Counted from the first letter of the stretch, positions 35,801-44,442 are shown. The stretch: 64,000 bases of DNA from Pontibacter russatus (GCF_009931655.1 NZ_CP047984.1:3861001-3925000); one strand, 5' to 3'. Made by a program: numbers and translations. Notes: generated from the sequence alone by a model not told the origin.

Positions 35801-36190
35801 GACGAACTGAACCTGAGCTATTACAACTCCATGACCACCTGGATCCAGATCGATCCGCTGCTGAAACTTTTCGGACTGACAAGGGAGGCGCTGCAGAAAG
35901 GAGATGAGGCGCAACTGGCGAAGGCTGTCCGGAGCGTGGCGCACCGCATCCCGACCTATGTCACCATCAAAGACGTGAAGTACCGCTGGGGCCACGGCCA
36001 GGAAGACATATATCCGGTAGCGCAGATCGAAAAGCTGTGGAGCGACATGTCGGCGCTGGCTGATGTGAAGTGCGGCTATATCGCCGTGCCACGGCACCGG
36101 GGCCAGCAAATGAAAGACCCTGCCCAACTGGATGCGTGGGTGACCGACGGCAGTAAGGATTATGTTGCCTCACTGGGTGTCTTTGCGTGA
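32855..36190 (+). CDS. Fucokinase-like GHMP kinase fused to a UDPGP-type sugar pyrophosphorylase
   Basis: ATG 32855 (MNIFIQ) is preferred over a GTG 21 bases upstream, giving 1111 residues. The first 170 or so are unassigned. Residues about 170-600 carry fucokinase/heptokinase-type GHMP motifs: VRMDLTHSGWSD with VVNVSIDL, the phosphate loop PKGSRFAVSTNLLG (near 313-326), GGGWQDSGGVWPGIK, and the late glycine loop LGGMSGGGMGMFV (near 526). Residues about 735-1111 match the UDP-glucose/UDP-sugar pyrophosphorylase family of eukaryotic type: MSLAAGVGSRWTKGAG, GHWYEVSNLLRNG, LHNIDTLGADINPAALGYH, FEVVPRRIEDRGGGLARVNG. The fusion should phosphorylate a free sugar at C1 and transfer it to a nucleotide. 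Domain order is opposite to Bacteroides Fkp, and the nucleotidyltransferase is of another family. The sugar may be arabinose or fucose, but this is inference. Confidence 0.82.
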   Translation: MNIFIQTITATDAASRNRSFFEISRKLTAKEMLLALRELDTFRKATPNLYEKVRAILFLYAGYRFFLMEAKETPTVGKIAYAGFEDLLARRFEHAIATFLHELDKNGPNAALFSALADSYHQLSFQILANQVRKSVRSSKGNQWMFRVGHQEEHPIRIHPKLLERQDNSLFYPILHEHTSVRMDLTHSGWSDIFFLGMDYPEGARVVNVSIDLGVFGRDKDIRPPLHSYVRVIPEPVLRLTSIDLNTSKDVHDLADLFNFGNDYLSLVKAGIIASGLIPPSFEGTNQSLPEILARIVAPGMGIELVTKVNDIPKGSRFAVSTNLLGSIISLLMRATGQTQKLEGGLEESERRLVASRAILGEWIGGSGGGWQDSGGVWPGIKAIQGTFAQEGDPEYGISRGTLLPRHRVLQDEEVHLEIGEKIMHSLVLMHGGMASNVGPILEMVTEKYLLRGEREWAARQQTNQIFDNILGAIREGDVQKLGANTARNWEQPIKTIIPWASTYFTEQIISKAKKAFGEDYYGFLMLGGMSGGGMGMFVNPERYEAYKTGVLEILRQTKNELSDALPFAMEPVVYNWSINPKGTWATLHTGNEALMPEQYYAIHVSELVKKDAAAISYIRRAEIDYFTTYCEQNNLAYPLLRTIVSNLFKVSDPTSQGNRSAENEKAGRIKKENGFDYIQHEDIREELQKGRIGLSRNRLAAETTIEDVRPQDMVQLDELAASGKTGEEAIRAGKVAVMSLAAGVGSRWTKGAGVIKALNPFVEIEGEHRSFLEIHLAKTRKVAQIYGANIPHIVATSYLTQAPIRKQLEKSGNFGYEGSIYLSEGRSIGQRFVPMERDLRFMWEEMPQETLDENKQKVRDAVRQSMINWAKSKGEGTDYVDNIAAQRFSPLGHWYEVSNLLRNGTLARLLQEQPQLQTIMLHNIDTLGADINPAALGYHLESGNALTFEVVPRRIEDRGGGLARVNGNVRLLEGLAQPREEDELNLSYYNSMTTWIQIDPLLKLFGLTREALQKGDEAQLAKAVRSVAHRIPTYVTIKDVKYRWGHGQEDIYPVAQIEKLWSDMSALADVKCGYIAVPRHRGQQMKDPAQLDAWVTDGSKDYVASLGVFA

Positions 36191-36320
36191 GGGCGGTTGT
36201 AGGTTGCTGATTGTTAAATGGTTGATTCTTTGCCCTGATTCATAGTGATATATTGAATATAATATATGGCGCGAGCGTCCTCCAGGTTTCTGGTCAGGCG
36301 AGGATTTTATATATGGCCTT

Positions 36321-36387
36321 TTGCTGGCGCAAGCTTGTAGTTCGTGCATCACATATAGTGACACGAGCTACAAGCTCGCGCCAGCAA
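36321..36387. repeat. REP-like imperfect palindrome
   Basis: Two 26-base arms, starting TTGCTGGCGCAAGCTTGTAG and ending in its near complement, surround a 15-base loop. A related GCGCGAGCGTCCTC segment stands just upstream (36270-36283). The pattern is like REP elements mobilised by RAYT transposases; no such transposase is in the window. It lies in the 240-base gap between the fusion gene and the convergent helicase gene and could also end transcription. Confidence 0.55.
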
Positions 36388-36430
36388 GATGGCAGCTAAT
36401 TTCACGGCTTAAGCCAGCTTCCGGCCCATT

Positions 36431-37573
36431 TCAGGAGCCCTGCAAATCCAGATCGTTTGTTTCCAGTATTTCGACCTGCCGGCCCATCTTCTTTTGAATG
36501 ATGCGGAAGTGGTGTCTGTCGTCAGGAGTTAGCAGGGATATGGCTTCGCCGGTGGCTTCGGCGCGCCCAGTGCGACCAATGCGGTGTATATAATCCTTCG
36601 GAGAGCGGGGCAGGTCGTAGTTAATTACGTATGGCAGCTGCTGGATGTCGATGCCCCTGGACACCAGGTCGGTGGCCACTAGCACGGGCAGCTTCCCCGA
36701 CTTGAACCTGTTCAGCGCCTCTGTCCGGGCTCCCTGGCTTTTCTTGCTGTGCATGGCCGCCGCCTCTATGCCGTTTTTGGTAAGCTTCGCCACCAGGTTG
36801 TCGGCGGTGCGGGTTGCGGACACGAATACCAGCACCTGCGGCATGTTGCCCTGCCGGATGAGGTAGCGCAGCAGCGGGCCCTTCCGTTCCGGTGTCACCA
36901 GGTAGGCCAGTTGCTTTATCTGCTCCAGGGGCTGTGCTTCTTCTTGAATCTCAATCCGGACCGGCTCGTGCAGCTGGCCTTTTATGAGCTGCTCAATTTC
37001 ATTTCCCAGCGTGGCAGAGAACAGGATGTTCTGGCGTTTCGCGGGCAGGAGACTGAGAATCTTGTTCACTTCCTCCTCAAATCCCAGGTTCAGCATTTTA
37101 TCCGCCTCGTCCAGCACCAGCGTCTCCACCTCCGATAAATGCACCGCCTTCGAGGAAAGCAAATCCAGCAGCCTTCCCGGCGTCGCCACCAGCACCTCGG
37201 TGCCTGAGAGCACCATCATCTGCGGGTTGATGGACACGCCGCCATATATGGCCAGGGTCTTTATTCTTCGGGGGAGGTGGGAGCTGAGTCCTTTAAACAC
37301 CTCCGCCACCTGCACAGCCAGTTCGCGCGTGGGTACCAGCACCAGCGTGTTGATATACCTGTTCCGGGATTGTGGCGTATTCTGAAGCTTTTCCAGGAGC
37401 GGCAGCACGAAACCGGCTGTTTTGCCGGAGCCAGTTTTGGCGATTCCCAGCACATCCTTCCCTTTCAGAATGGCGGGAATGGCCTCCTGCTGAATAGGAT
37501 ATGGCTGCGTATACTGCTGTTCGGCGACAGCCTTTAAAAGTGGGGCGGATAAACCTAGGGATGAAAACGACAT
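36431..37573 (-). CDS. DEAD-box RNA helicase (RhlE-like)
   Basis: The 380-residue protein has the full motif set: Q motif region (YPIQQEAIP), motif I AKTGSGKT, Ia PTRELA, Ib TPGR, II DEAD, III SAT, IV-V DLVSRGID and VI HRIGRTGRA. It is a compact helicase core with almost no C-terminal extension, as in short RhlE proteins of Bacteroidota. It remodels RNA using ATP, probably in ribosome assembly or mRNA decay. It is transcribed alone, convergent with the kinase-pyrophosphorylase fusion. Confidence 0.93.
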   Translation of the reverse strand: MSFSSLGLSAPLLKAVAEQQYTQPYPIQQEAIPAILKGKDVLGIAKTGSGKTAGFVLPLLEKLQNTPQSRNRYINTLVLVPTRELAVQVAEVFKGLSSHLPRRIKTLAIYGGVSINPQMMVLSGTEVLVATPGRLLDLLSSKAVHLSEVETLVLDEADKMLNLGFEEEVNKILSLLPAKRQNILFSATLGNEIEQLIKGQLHEPVRIEIQEEAQPLEQIKQLAYLVTPERKGPLLRYLIRQGNMPQVLVFVSATRTADNLVAKLTKNGIEAAAMHSKKSQGARTEALNRFKSGKLPVLVATDLVSRGIDIQQLPYVINYDLPRSPKDYIHRIGRTGRAEATGEAISLLTPDDRHHFRIIQKKMGRQVEILETNDLDLQGS

Positions 37574-37991
37574 GCGATGCTATTGAGGATACACGTATAT
37601 GACTGCTGCGGTGCAAAGATACCACAATTACAGGCAGCAGCGGCATGGGTGATAAATGGTGGCGTGCGATATGTATTGCTACTTATATATGATATTCGTG
37701 AGCTCAGCTGCAGTTGCCTGTCAAAGCCGTCAATGAACTGTCTGTGTGTCCTGACGCACTTGAATTTCTCAGAAGCAGCAATCATTGAGTACGACGATGC
37801 TGTGCTTCCTTGTAGAGAGCTGAGTCGCAGGGATGTATTGACTGTCTCAAAAGCAAGGGTGGAGTGGGGAGTATAGGTGAATCAAACTAAAACAAGGCCT
37901 AAAACTGCACTTATATAATTTCTCATTTCCCGGGCGCACTTTGGCCGAGGTTTCTATCTTTGCAGGCAACATCTAACCAAAGCCCACGACC
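37574..37991. other. Intergenic region between helicase and pyrD
   Basis: About 420 bases between divergent genes. The right end holds the pyrD -7 element. No small gene is supported in the rest. Confidence 0.5.
37955..37962 (+). promoter_or_regulatory. -7 promoter element of pyrD
   Basis: TATCTTTG matches the Bacteroidota TAnnTTTG consensus exactly and ends 29 bases before the GTG start of pyrD. No good -33 TTG is seen at the usual spacing. Confidence 0.45.
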
Positions 37992-39023
37992 GTGTACAAA
38001 AGCCTCCTGCGCCCGCTCCTGTTCCAGCTCGACCCCGAGAAAGTCCACTACCTGACCACCGATGCGTTGCGCGCCTCTATGAAACTGCCTTTTGCCCGGA
38101 GCATCAGCCAAAACCTGTTTCAGGTGCAGGACCCGAGGCTGGAGCGCGACTTGTTCGGCCTGAGGTTTCCGAACCCCGTGGGGCTGGCCGCCGGCTTCGA
38201 CAAAGACGCGATGCTGGTGGATGAGATGGGGGAACTGGGCTTCGGGTTCGTGGAGATAGGCACGCTGACGCCCAAAGCGCAGCCAGGCAACGAAAAGCCG
38301 CGCCTGTTCCGGCTGCCGCAGGACCAGGCCATCATCAACCGCATGGGCTTCAACAACAAAGGCGTGGACGCCGCCGTGGAGCGTCTGCGCAGGCGGAAGA
38401 GCAACATCATCGTGGGCGGTAACATCGGCAAGAACAAAATCACACCCAACGAAGAGGCCCTGAACGATTACCTCTACTGTTTTAAGGCGCTCTATGACGT
38501 GGTGGATTATTTTGTGGTGAACGTGAGCTCGCCCAACACCCCGGACCTGCGGGCGCTGCAGGACAAAGAGCCGCTGAAAAGGCTGCTGCTGGCGGTGCAG
38601 GAGCAGAACAGCAAAATGCCAAAACCGAAGCCGCTGCTGCTCAAGATAGCACCGGACCTGAACATGGCCCAACTCAACGACATCATCGAGATTGCCACTG
38701 AAACAAAGCTGAGCGGCGTCATTGCCACCAACACCACCGTGAGCCGGAAGGGCCTGCTAACACCGGAACAACGGGTGACGGAGATAGGAATGGGCGGCCT
38801 GAGCGGGAAGCCGCTAACACAGCACGCCACCCAGATCATCCGGCACCTGCGCACCTTCCTGCCCCCCGAGATCCGCATCATCGGGGTGGGCGGCATCATG
38901 ACGGCGGAGGATGCGGTGGAGAAACTGCAGGCGGGCGCCGACCTGGTGCAACTCTACACTGGGTTTATATATGAAGGCCCCGCGCTGATAGGCAAAATCA
39001 ACAGGAAGTTGCTGAATGGGTAA
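37992..39023 (+). CDS. pyrD: Dihydroorotate dehydrogenase (quinone)
   Basis: The 343-residue class 2 enzyme oxidises dihydroorotate to orotate with FMN and passes electrons to quinone. It starts with GTG ([16 protein letters not shown]). The N-terminal helices for membrane contact (about 1-40) are present, followed by GLAAGFDKD, the catalytic Ser region NVSSPNTP (near 177) and the FMN-phosphate loop [12 protein letters not shown]. It is separate from pyrF (44465), the other pyrimidine gene in the window. Confidence 0.96.
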   Translation: MYKSLLRPLLFQLDPEKVHYLTTDALRASMKLPFARSISQNLFQVQDPRLERDLFGLRFPNPVGLAAGFDKDAMLVDEMGELGFGFVEIGTLTPKAQPGNEKPRLFRLPQDQAIINRMGFNNKGVDAAVERLRRRKSNIIVGGNIGKNKITPNEEALNDYLYCFKALYDVVDYFVVNVSSPNTPDLRALQDKEPLKRLLLAVQEQNSKMPKPKPLLLKIAPDLNMAQLNDIIEIATETKLSGVIATNTTVSRKGLLTPEQRVTEIGMGGLSGKPLTQHATQIIRHLRTFLPPEIRIIGVGGIMTAEDAVEKLQAGADLVQLYTGFIYEGPALIGKINRKLLNG

Positions 39024-39361
39024 ATGGTTGAATGGCTGAATTGTTGAATAATGGATTAGCTTCCTCAGCAACTAAGCAAAGCGACAAATTCTGCATGATT
39101 TTTCATAGCTTGATATTGTGTGTGTTAGTACCTTGTCAGCGGGACAGCGTCATCCAAATGAGGCTAACGCTGTCCCGCTGTATCAACCCAACTAAAAACC
39201 ACACAACCATTTAACCATCCAGCCATTCAACTATTTGGCCATATAGCCCTCCAACGATTAAGCAGCCAGGCCATCCCCAAATTAGCCTTCTAACTATTTA
39301 TCCATTCCCGCCGATTCTACCCAAAAAAATGTAAATTTGGGTCTTAACTTTAGTCAGGGGT
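39024..39361. other. Intergenic region with hairpin and degenerate repeats
   Basis: A 14-bp perfect hairpin (CAGCGGGACAGCGT, 39137-39150 with 39167-39180) lies mid-gap. It is flanked by low-complexity GGTTGAATGGCTG and CAGCCATTCAAC type stretches that are inverted relative to each other. The hairpin lacks a T-run. The right end carries a -7-like element TAAATTTG. Confidence 0.55.
39332..39339 (+). promoter_or_regulatory. -7 promoter element of ftsK
   Basis: TAAATTTG matches TAnnTTTG exactly and ends 22 bases before the ftsK ATG. No clear -33 box is seen. Confidence 0.4.
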
Positions 39362-41968
39362 ATGGCCAAGAACACTTACAGAGACGAAGCGCTGCACACA
39401 GCGCGCAAGAACGAGGTGCGGGGTAAGAATGAGCCACGCAAAGCGAATTTGCCAAAGGGGGAGAAGCCGAAAAAGCCGAAGCGGAGCTGGAAACTCAAGA
39501 TGCCGAAGATGCCCAGTTTCCGGATCGGGTTCCTGCACGACCGCCGCTTCAAACTGGCCATCGGCTTTACCTTCCTGCTGCTCTCCTTCTTCCTGACCAT
39601 CGCGTTTGTCTCCTACCTGTTTACCGGCAACGCCGACCAGAGCGTCGTGGAGTCGGTGAGCGGCACCGGCCTGAAGCAGTCGGGGCAGGAGGCGGAAAAC
39701 TGGCTGGGCCTGGTGGGGGCCTGGGTTTCGCATGTGTTTATATATGACTGGGTGGGCATTGGCGCTTTTTTCTTCATCCCGGTCCTGTTCTTCGCCGGTC
39801 TCGGCATTGTGTTCAAGCGCGTGAACATCTCCATGACCTACATCATCGGGCTTTGCAGCTTCTCCATGCTGTGGACAAGCCTCACCCTCGGCTATATCGT
39901 TTTCGCGTCGGCCACCATTGATCGGCTCGGCTTTCTGGGTGGCGGCATCGGCGTGGAAACGGCCATTTGGCTCGACAGCCTGATTGGCTGGGGCTCGTGG
40001 CTGCTGCTGGGCTTCCTGCTGCTCGTTTTCCTGGTCGGCTTCTTTAACATCACCAGCATCAACTGGGGATTCAAAACCGCTGCGGCAGACGAAGACGCCA
40101 ATGGGGAAGCTACTTCAAACAAATACGCAGATTCTTTGGGTGACGTGATGGGCACCAATGCCCGGGGCATCAACCACAACGCAGACCCGACGGCCTCCCT
40201 GGAAGCAGAGAATGAAGAAGAGGAAGATGAGTTTTTTGATGAAGAGGACGACGAGATAAACCGGGCGCTGGAAATGGAGCTGAACTCTATTCCACCCAAA
40301 AATGAGACCACGCCCGCCAAACCGGCTGCCCCAACCCTGGAGCTGGATATAGAAACCACTGATGAGGTAGAGTTAGAGGACAGCTTCGAGGAAGAGTACG
40401 AGGAGGAAATGGAACTGGAGATTGCCGAAGTGCCGGAGGAAGCCGAGGCTGTTGCGGGCGAGAACTACGACCCCACCCTGGACCTGGCCCGTTACCAGTA
40501 CCCGCACATCGACCTGCTGACCGACTACGGCGCCAACAAGATACAGGTGAGCAAAGAGGAACTGGAGGCGAACAAAGACAAAATTGTGGAGACGCTCGGC
40601 CACTACAACATCAGCATCGCCAGCATCAAAGCCACTATCGGACCGACGGTTACGCTCTACGAGATTGTGCCGGACGCCGGCGTGCGCATCTCCAAGATCA
40701 AGAACCTGGAGGATGACATCGCCCTGAGCCTCGCGGCGCTCGGTATCCGCATCATCGCCCCGATTCCGGGCAAGGGCACCATTGGTATCGAGGTGCCGAA
40801 CACGAAAAAGGAGATGGTGTCCATCAAGTCGATTCTGGCGACGGAGAAGTTCATGAAGAGCGAGATGGACCTGCCGATCGCCTTCGGGAAGACCATCACC
40901 AACGAGGTGTTCATCACCGACCTGGCGAAGATGCCGCACCTGCTGATGGCGGGTGCCACCGGCCAGGGGAAGTCTGTTGGCCTCAACGCCATCCTTACCT
41001 CGCTGCTCTACAAGCGGCACCCCTCGCAGCTCAAGTTCGTGCTCGTGGACCCGAAGAAGGTGGAACTGTCGCTGTTCAACAAAATAGAGCGCCACTTCCT
41101 GGCCAAGCTGCCCGACAGCGAGGAGGCCATCATCACCGACACCAAAAAAGTGGTGAACACACTGAACTCGCTGTGTATGGAGATGGACATGCGCTACGAC
41201 CTTTTGAAAGACGCCGGTTGCCGCAACCTGAAGGAGTACAACCGCAAGTTTGTGGAGCGCAAGCTGAACCCGAAGAAAGGCCACCGCTTCATGCCGTTCA
41301 TCGTGCTGGTGATAGACGAGCTGGCCGACCTCATGATGACGGCGGGCAAAGAGGTGGAAACGCCGATTGCCCGTCTGGCGCAGCTGGCCCGCGCCATCGG
41401 CATTCACCTGGTGGTGGCCACGCAGCGCCCGTCCGTGAACGTGATCACGGGTATCATCAAGGCGAACTTCCCGGCCCGTATCTCCTTCAAAGTGACATCA
41501 AAAATAGACTCCCGCACCATCCTGGATGCCGGTGGCGCTGACCAACTGATAGGCCAGGGCGATATGCTCTTCTCCATCGGCTCTGACATGATCCGCATTC
41601 AGTGCGCTTTTGTGGATACGCCGGAGGTAGACCGCATCTGCGATTATATAGGAGACCAGCAGGGATATGACGATGCTTACCTGCTGCCGGAGTTTGTGGG
41701 CGACGAGAGCGGCAATGAGAAAGCCGATTTCGACCCGTCGAACCGCGACCCGATGTTTGAGGAAGCCGCCCGTATTATTGTGCAGCACCAGCAGGGAAGC
41801 ACCTCGCTGCTGCAGCGCCGCCTGAAGCTTGGCTACAACCGCGCCGGCCGCCTGATTGACCAGTTGGAGTCTGCCGGGGTGGTGGGCGCGTTTGAGGGAA
41901 GCAAGGCCCGCGAAGTTTTAATTCCGGATGAATACAGTTTGGAACAGTTATTGAATACGCTGGGGTAG
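39362..41968 (+). CDS. ftsK: DNA translocase FtsK/SpoIIIE
   Basis: The 868-residue protein has a basic N-terminus, four hydrophobic segments (about 65-245), an acidic Glu/Asp-rich linker (about 270-370), the alpha/beta motor with Walker A GATGQGKS (near 531), Walker B VLVIDELADL, and a C-terminal gamma winged helix (AGRLIDQLESAGVVG). It pumps chromosome ends at the division septum toward the dif site. Length is normal for Bacteroidota FtsK, with a shorter linker than in E. coli. It is followed after 24 bases by the LolA-like gene, so the two are probably co-transcribed. Confidence 0.96.
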   Translation: MAKNTYRDEALHTARKNEVRGKNEPRKANLPKGEKPKKPKRSWKLKMPKMPSFRIGFLHDRRFKLAIGFTFLLLSFFLTIAFVSYLFTGNADQSVVESVSGTGLKQSGQEAENWLGLVGAWVSHVFIYDWVGIGAFFFIPVLFFAGLGIVFKRVNISMTYIIGLCSFSMLWTSLTLGYIVFASATIDRLGFLGGGIGVETAIWLDSLIGWGSWLLLGFLLLVFLVGFFNITSINWGFKTAAADEDANGEATSNKYADSLGDVMGTNARGINHNADPTASLEAENEEEEDEFFDEEDDEINRALEMELNSIPPKNETTPAKPAAPTLELDIETTDEVELEDSFEEEYEEEMELEIAEVPEEAEAVAGENYDPTLDLARYQYPHIDLLTDYGANKIQVSKEELEANKDKIVETLGHYNISIASIKATIGPTVTLYEIVPDAGVRISKIKNLEDDIALSLAALGIRIIAPIPGKGTIGIEVPNTKKEMVSIKSILATEKFMKSEMDLPIAFGKTITNEVFITDLAKMPHLLMAGATGQGKSVGLNAILTSLLYKRHPSQLKFVLVDPKKVELSLFNKIERHFLAKLPDSEEAIITDTKKVVNTLNSLCMEMDMRYDLLKDAGCRNLKEYNRKFVERKLNPKKGHRFMPFIVLVIDELADLMMTAGKEVETPIARLAQLARAIGIHLVVATQRPSVNVITGIIKANFPARISFKVTSKIDSRTILDAGGADQLIGQGDMLFSIGSDMIRIQCAFVDTPEVDRICDYIGDQQGYDDAYLLPEFVGDESGNEKADFDPSNRDPMFEEAARIIVQHQQGSTSLLQRRLKLGYNRAGRLIDQLESAGVVGAFEGSKAREVLIPDEYSLEQLLNTLG

Positions 41969-41992
41969 AACTGTAACCAAGTACCTTTACAC

Positions 41993-42637
41993 ATGAAAAA
42001 GCTATTCTCACTACTGCTGGCCGCCCTCCTTTTCGTGAACCTGGCGCAGGCGCAGCAAGACCCGAAGGCAGGCAAGATTCTGGATGCGATGAGTCAGAAA
42101 TACGCGGCGATGAAGGCTTTTAAAGCCGATTTTGCCCAGACGATGGAAAACCCCTCCGCCAAAGTGAAAGAAACCATGACCGGAAACATCCTGGTGAGCG
42201 GCGAGAAATACCGCCTCGGCGTGAGCGGGCAGGAGATCATCAGCAACGGGAACCTGATGTGGACATTCCTGAAAGACGCCAACGAGGTAACCATCACCGA
42301 GAGCGACGACGAGGCTGAGGCGATGGCGCCGAGCAAAATTTTCGACATGTACAAGAAGGGCTACAAGTACGCCTACGCCGGAACGGAGACGATGGACGGT
42401 GCCAAATACGATGTGATCGAACTGGCCCCGGAAGACCGCAAAAACCCGATTTACAAGGTGCGTTTATATATAAACCAGAAAGACAAAGCCCTGAAAAGCT
42501 GGGAGATGTTCCGCAACAACGGCAGCCGCTATATCTACACCATCCAGAACTTTGAGGCGAACCCGACGCTTGCCGCTGACGCCTTCACCTTCAACAAAGC
42601 AAAGCACAAAGGCGTGAACGTGGTGGATCTGCGTTAG
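41993..42637 (+). CDS. LolA-like outer-membrane lipoprotein carrier protein
   Basis: The 214-residue periplasmic protein has a signal peptide ending NLAQAQQ. It shows the LolA fold start (ILDAMSQKYAAMKAFKADFAQTMENP) and the ISNGNLMWTFLKDANEV segment of Bacteroidota LolA-like proteins. It should shuttle lipoproteins from the inner to the outer membrane, which suits a genome rich in lipoproteins. It follows ftsK directly, an arrangement also seen in other bacteria where lolA sits next to ftsK. It ends at a perfect 56-base palindromic terminator. Confidence 0.88.
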   Translation: MKKLFSLLLAALLFVNLAQAQQDPKAGKILDAMSQKYAAMKAFKADFAQTMENPSAKVKETMTGNILVSGEKYRLGVSGQEIISNGNLMWTFLKDANEVTITESDDEAEAMAPSKIFDMYKKGYKYAYAGTETMDGAKYDVIELAPEDRKNPIYKVRLYINQKDKALKSWEMFRNNGSRYIYTIQNFEANPTLAADAFTFNKAKHKGVNVVDLR

Positions 42638-42649
42638 ATTGATCGTTCA

Positions 42650-42705
42650 GCCATATATAAAAGGAGGGCTGCCCATATATGGGCAGCCCTCCTTTTATAT
42701 ATGGC
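42650..42705. terminator. Perfect 56-base palindromic terminator
   Basis: The sequence is its own reverse complement over 56 bases, centred on CCCATATATGGG. It contains AGGAGGGCTG/CAGCCCTCCT arms and outer CCATATATAAAA/TTTTATATATGG caps. It ends the ftsK-lolA unit and could work on both strands. Confidence 0.88.
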
Positions 42706-42838
42706 AAGTATGCACTTTATATAGGAGGCACATGGCGCAGGTGCTTGAAAAGCATATCGTTATAATAAGGTTTCTGTAAAATTTTCAGACCTGCCCTGCC
42801 CTATATAAATCTGGGGCAGTTTTATTGCTAAATAGAAA

Positions 42839-43924
42839 ATGCCAGACAAAGACAAACATACGGAAAGGCTTGTGCCGCAAATAACAATTCAGGAGAAAAG
42901 CCCAGTTTCGAAGCTGCAGCGGCAGTTTAACAGCAAGATTAAGAAAATCAACTCCCTGAAAAAGAACCTGGTGGAGCGGGAGGCGCTGGTGGTGCAGGCG
43001 CGTGCGCGGGTAGAGACGGAGCTTCGGCCCCTGGTGGAGCAGCTGGTGGAGAAGCGGATAGAGCTGGTGAAACTGCTGGACAGGTCATATGGGCTCTCTG
43101 TTTTCAGAAAGCGGGAAAAGGATAAGATCGCCTTCCTGATCGAAGACATCTCCTATAGCCTGATTGAAACTCACGGGGTGGAGGAACTGATCCAGTTGTA
43201 CGACAAATACGCCGCCATACCGCATGCCGACGCGGTGAGGCAGGCCGAGGAAGACGCCAGGGAGCTGACGCAGGATATGTTCCGGGGCGTATTCGGGCTG
43301 GAGGTGGAGCTAGACGATCTCAATAATTTAAATCAAATAGAGGACAAGATTCTGCAGCAACTGGATGCGCAGGAAAGGGAGCGGGCGGAGAAGAAATCGG
43401 CGCGGAAGAAGACGAAGGCGCAGCTGGCGAAAGAGGAAAAACGGAAGGCCGAGTTGCACAACATCAGCAAGGCCAGCCGCCGCGTATATACCGACCTCGT
43501 GAAACTGCTGCACCCGGACAAAGAGCAGGACGCAGCGGCCAAAGCCTGGAAAGAAGAGGCCATGAAGCAGATAACGCGCGCCTATGAGCAGGATGATTTT
43601 TTCGAGCTGCTCCGGCTGCGGATGGAGCATATACCGGAGCAGGACAAAAACCCGGACAAGCTTCCGGAAGACCAGCTGAAATATTACCTGAAGCTGCTGA
43701 ACGAGCAGGTGCAAGACCTGGAAGATCAGCAATATGCCTTTTTTAATGGTCCTGACGCGAGCCTATACCACCAGTACTGCGGCCACCCGAAGCAGATGGA
43801 TCAGAAGTTCGGTACGGCTAAAAACGACCTGAAAAAGGAGCTGAAGCAGCTGAAGCAGGACCTGCAAAACCTGGAAGAGCCTGCTTACCTCCGGGCCTTT
43901 CTAAAGGAGCTGCGTTTTAGCTGA
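42839..43924 (+). CDS. J-domain-like coiled-coil protein
   Basis: The 361-residue cytoplasmic protein is highly charged. Residues about 15-70 and 165-205 are predicted coiled coil by eye. In the middle, VYTDLVKLLHPDKEQD carries the HPD tripeptide (225-227) of DnaJ J-domains, with plausible helices before (RRVYTDLVKLL) and after (AWKEEAMKQITRAYEQ). It may act as a co-chaperone that activates DnaK for one particular client. The rest of the protein is not recognised. It has its own gap on both sides and no evident partner. Confidence 0.7.
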   Translation: MPDKDKHTERLVPQITIQEKSPVSKLQRQFNSKIKKINSLKKNLVEREALVVQARARVETELRPLVEQLVEKRIELVKLLDRSYGLSVFRKREKDKIAFLIEDISYSLIETHGVEELIQLYDKYAAIPHADAVRQAEEDARELTQDMFRGVFGLEVELDDLNNLNQIEDKILQQLDAQERERAEKKSARKKTKAQLAKEEKRKAELHNISKASRRVYTDLVKLLHPDKEQDAAAKAWKEEAMKQITRAYEQDDFFELLRLRMEHIPEQDKNPDKLPEDQLKYYLKLLNEQVQDLEDQQYAFFNGPDASLYHQYCGHPKQMDQKFGTAKNDLKKELKQLKQDLQNLEEPAYLRAFLKELRFS

Positions 43925-43942
43925 GGCGGCTTTATATATAAC

Positions 43943-44341
43943 CTATTGCACTATGAGTGTTTTGGTGATGTAGGAATTGTCGTCTTGCCAAAACTTCAGG
44001 GTATAGTTTCCGGGACTTTCTGGCTTGAAAGTATAGATGACCTCCCTTGTGAAGATGGCGTCGGCGCACACTTCCCCACGGTATTGCGGATAAACTTTTA
44101 CCAGAAGCGATTGGCTATCCTTGGTCACGTCAAAGCTTCCGAATTCGCCACAGCCGTTGTTCACTAAAAAGTGAATAGTTATCCCGGTGTTTTCCCCGGC
44201 TTCAATCGTGTCGGTGGGCACAACTACCTGTACGATGGGGGCAGGGGCTGTTGTCCGCAGAGCCTGCACATCTTCCTCCTCTTTGGAGCAACCAAAGCAA
44301 AGCGTGGCGAAAAGGGCGAAAAGTAGTGTGAGGAGTTTCAT
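43943..44341 (-). CDS. Small lipoprotein with immunoglobulin-like domain
   Basis: The 132-residue protein is taken from MKLLTLLF; the frame is open 18 codons further upstream without a signal. The lipobox is LCFGC. After an acidic stretch (SKEEED), residues about 35-132 read as an all-beta Ig-like domain ending YTLKFWQDDNSYITKTLIVQ, with two cysteines (GCGEF, EVCAD) that may pair. Function is unknown. The gene is convergent with the J-domain gene and divergent from pyrF. Confidence 0.65.
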   Translation of the reverse strand: MKLLTLLFALFATLCFGCSKEEEDVQALRTTAPAPIVQVVVPTDTIEAGENTGITIHFLVNNGCGEFGSFDVTKDSQSLLVKVYPQYRGEVCADAIFTREVIYTFKPESPGNYTLKFWQDDNSYITKTLIVQ

Positions 44342-44434
44342 ATAGAAGGCTTTGTTAGATAGACCCGCATCCGGCAGATTTAGTTGCAGGCCCACGAAAC
44401 TCGACTTATCTTTTCGCGGGCCGCCCCAAATGTA

Positions 44435-44442
44435 TATTTTTG
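44435..44442 (+). promoter_or_regulatory. -7 promoter element of pyrF
   Basis: TATTTTTG matches TAnnTTTG and ends 22 bases before the pyrF ATG. A TTTTCG about 19 bases upstream could be a weak -33 element. Confidence 0.45.
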
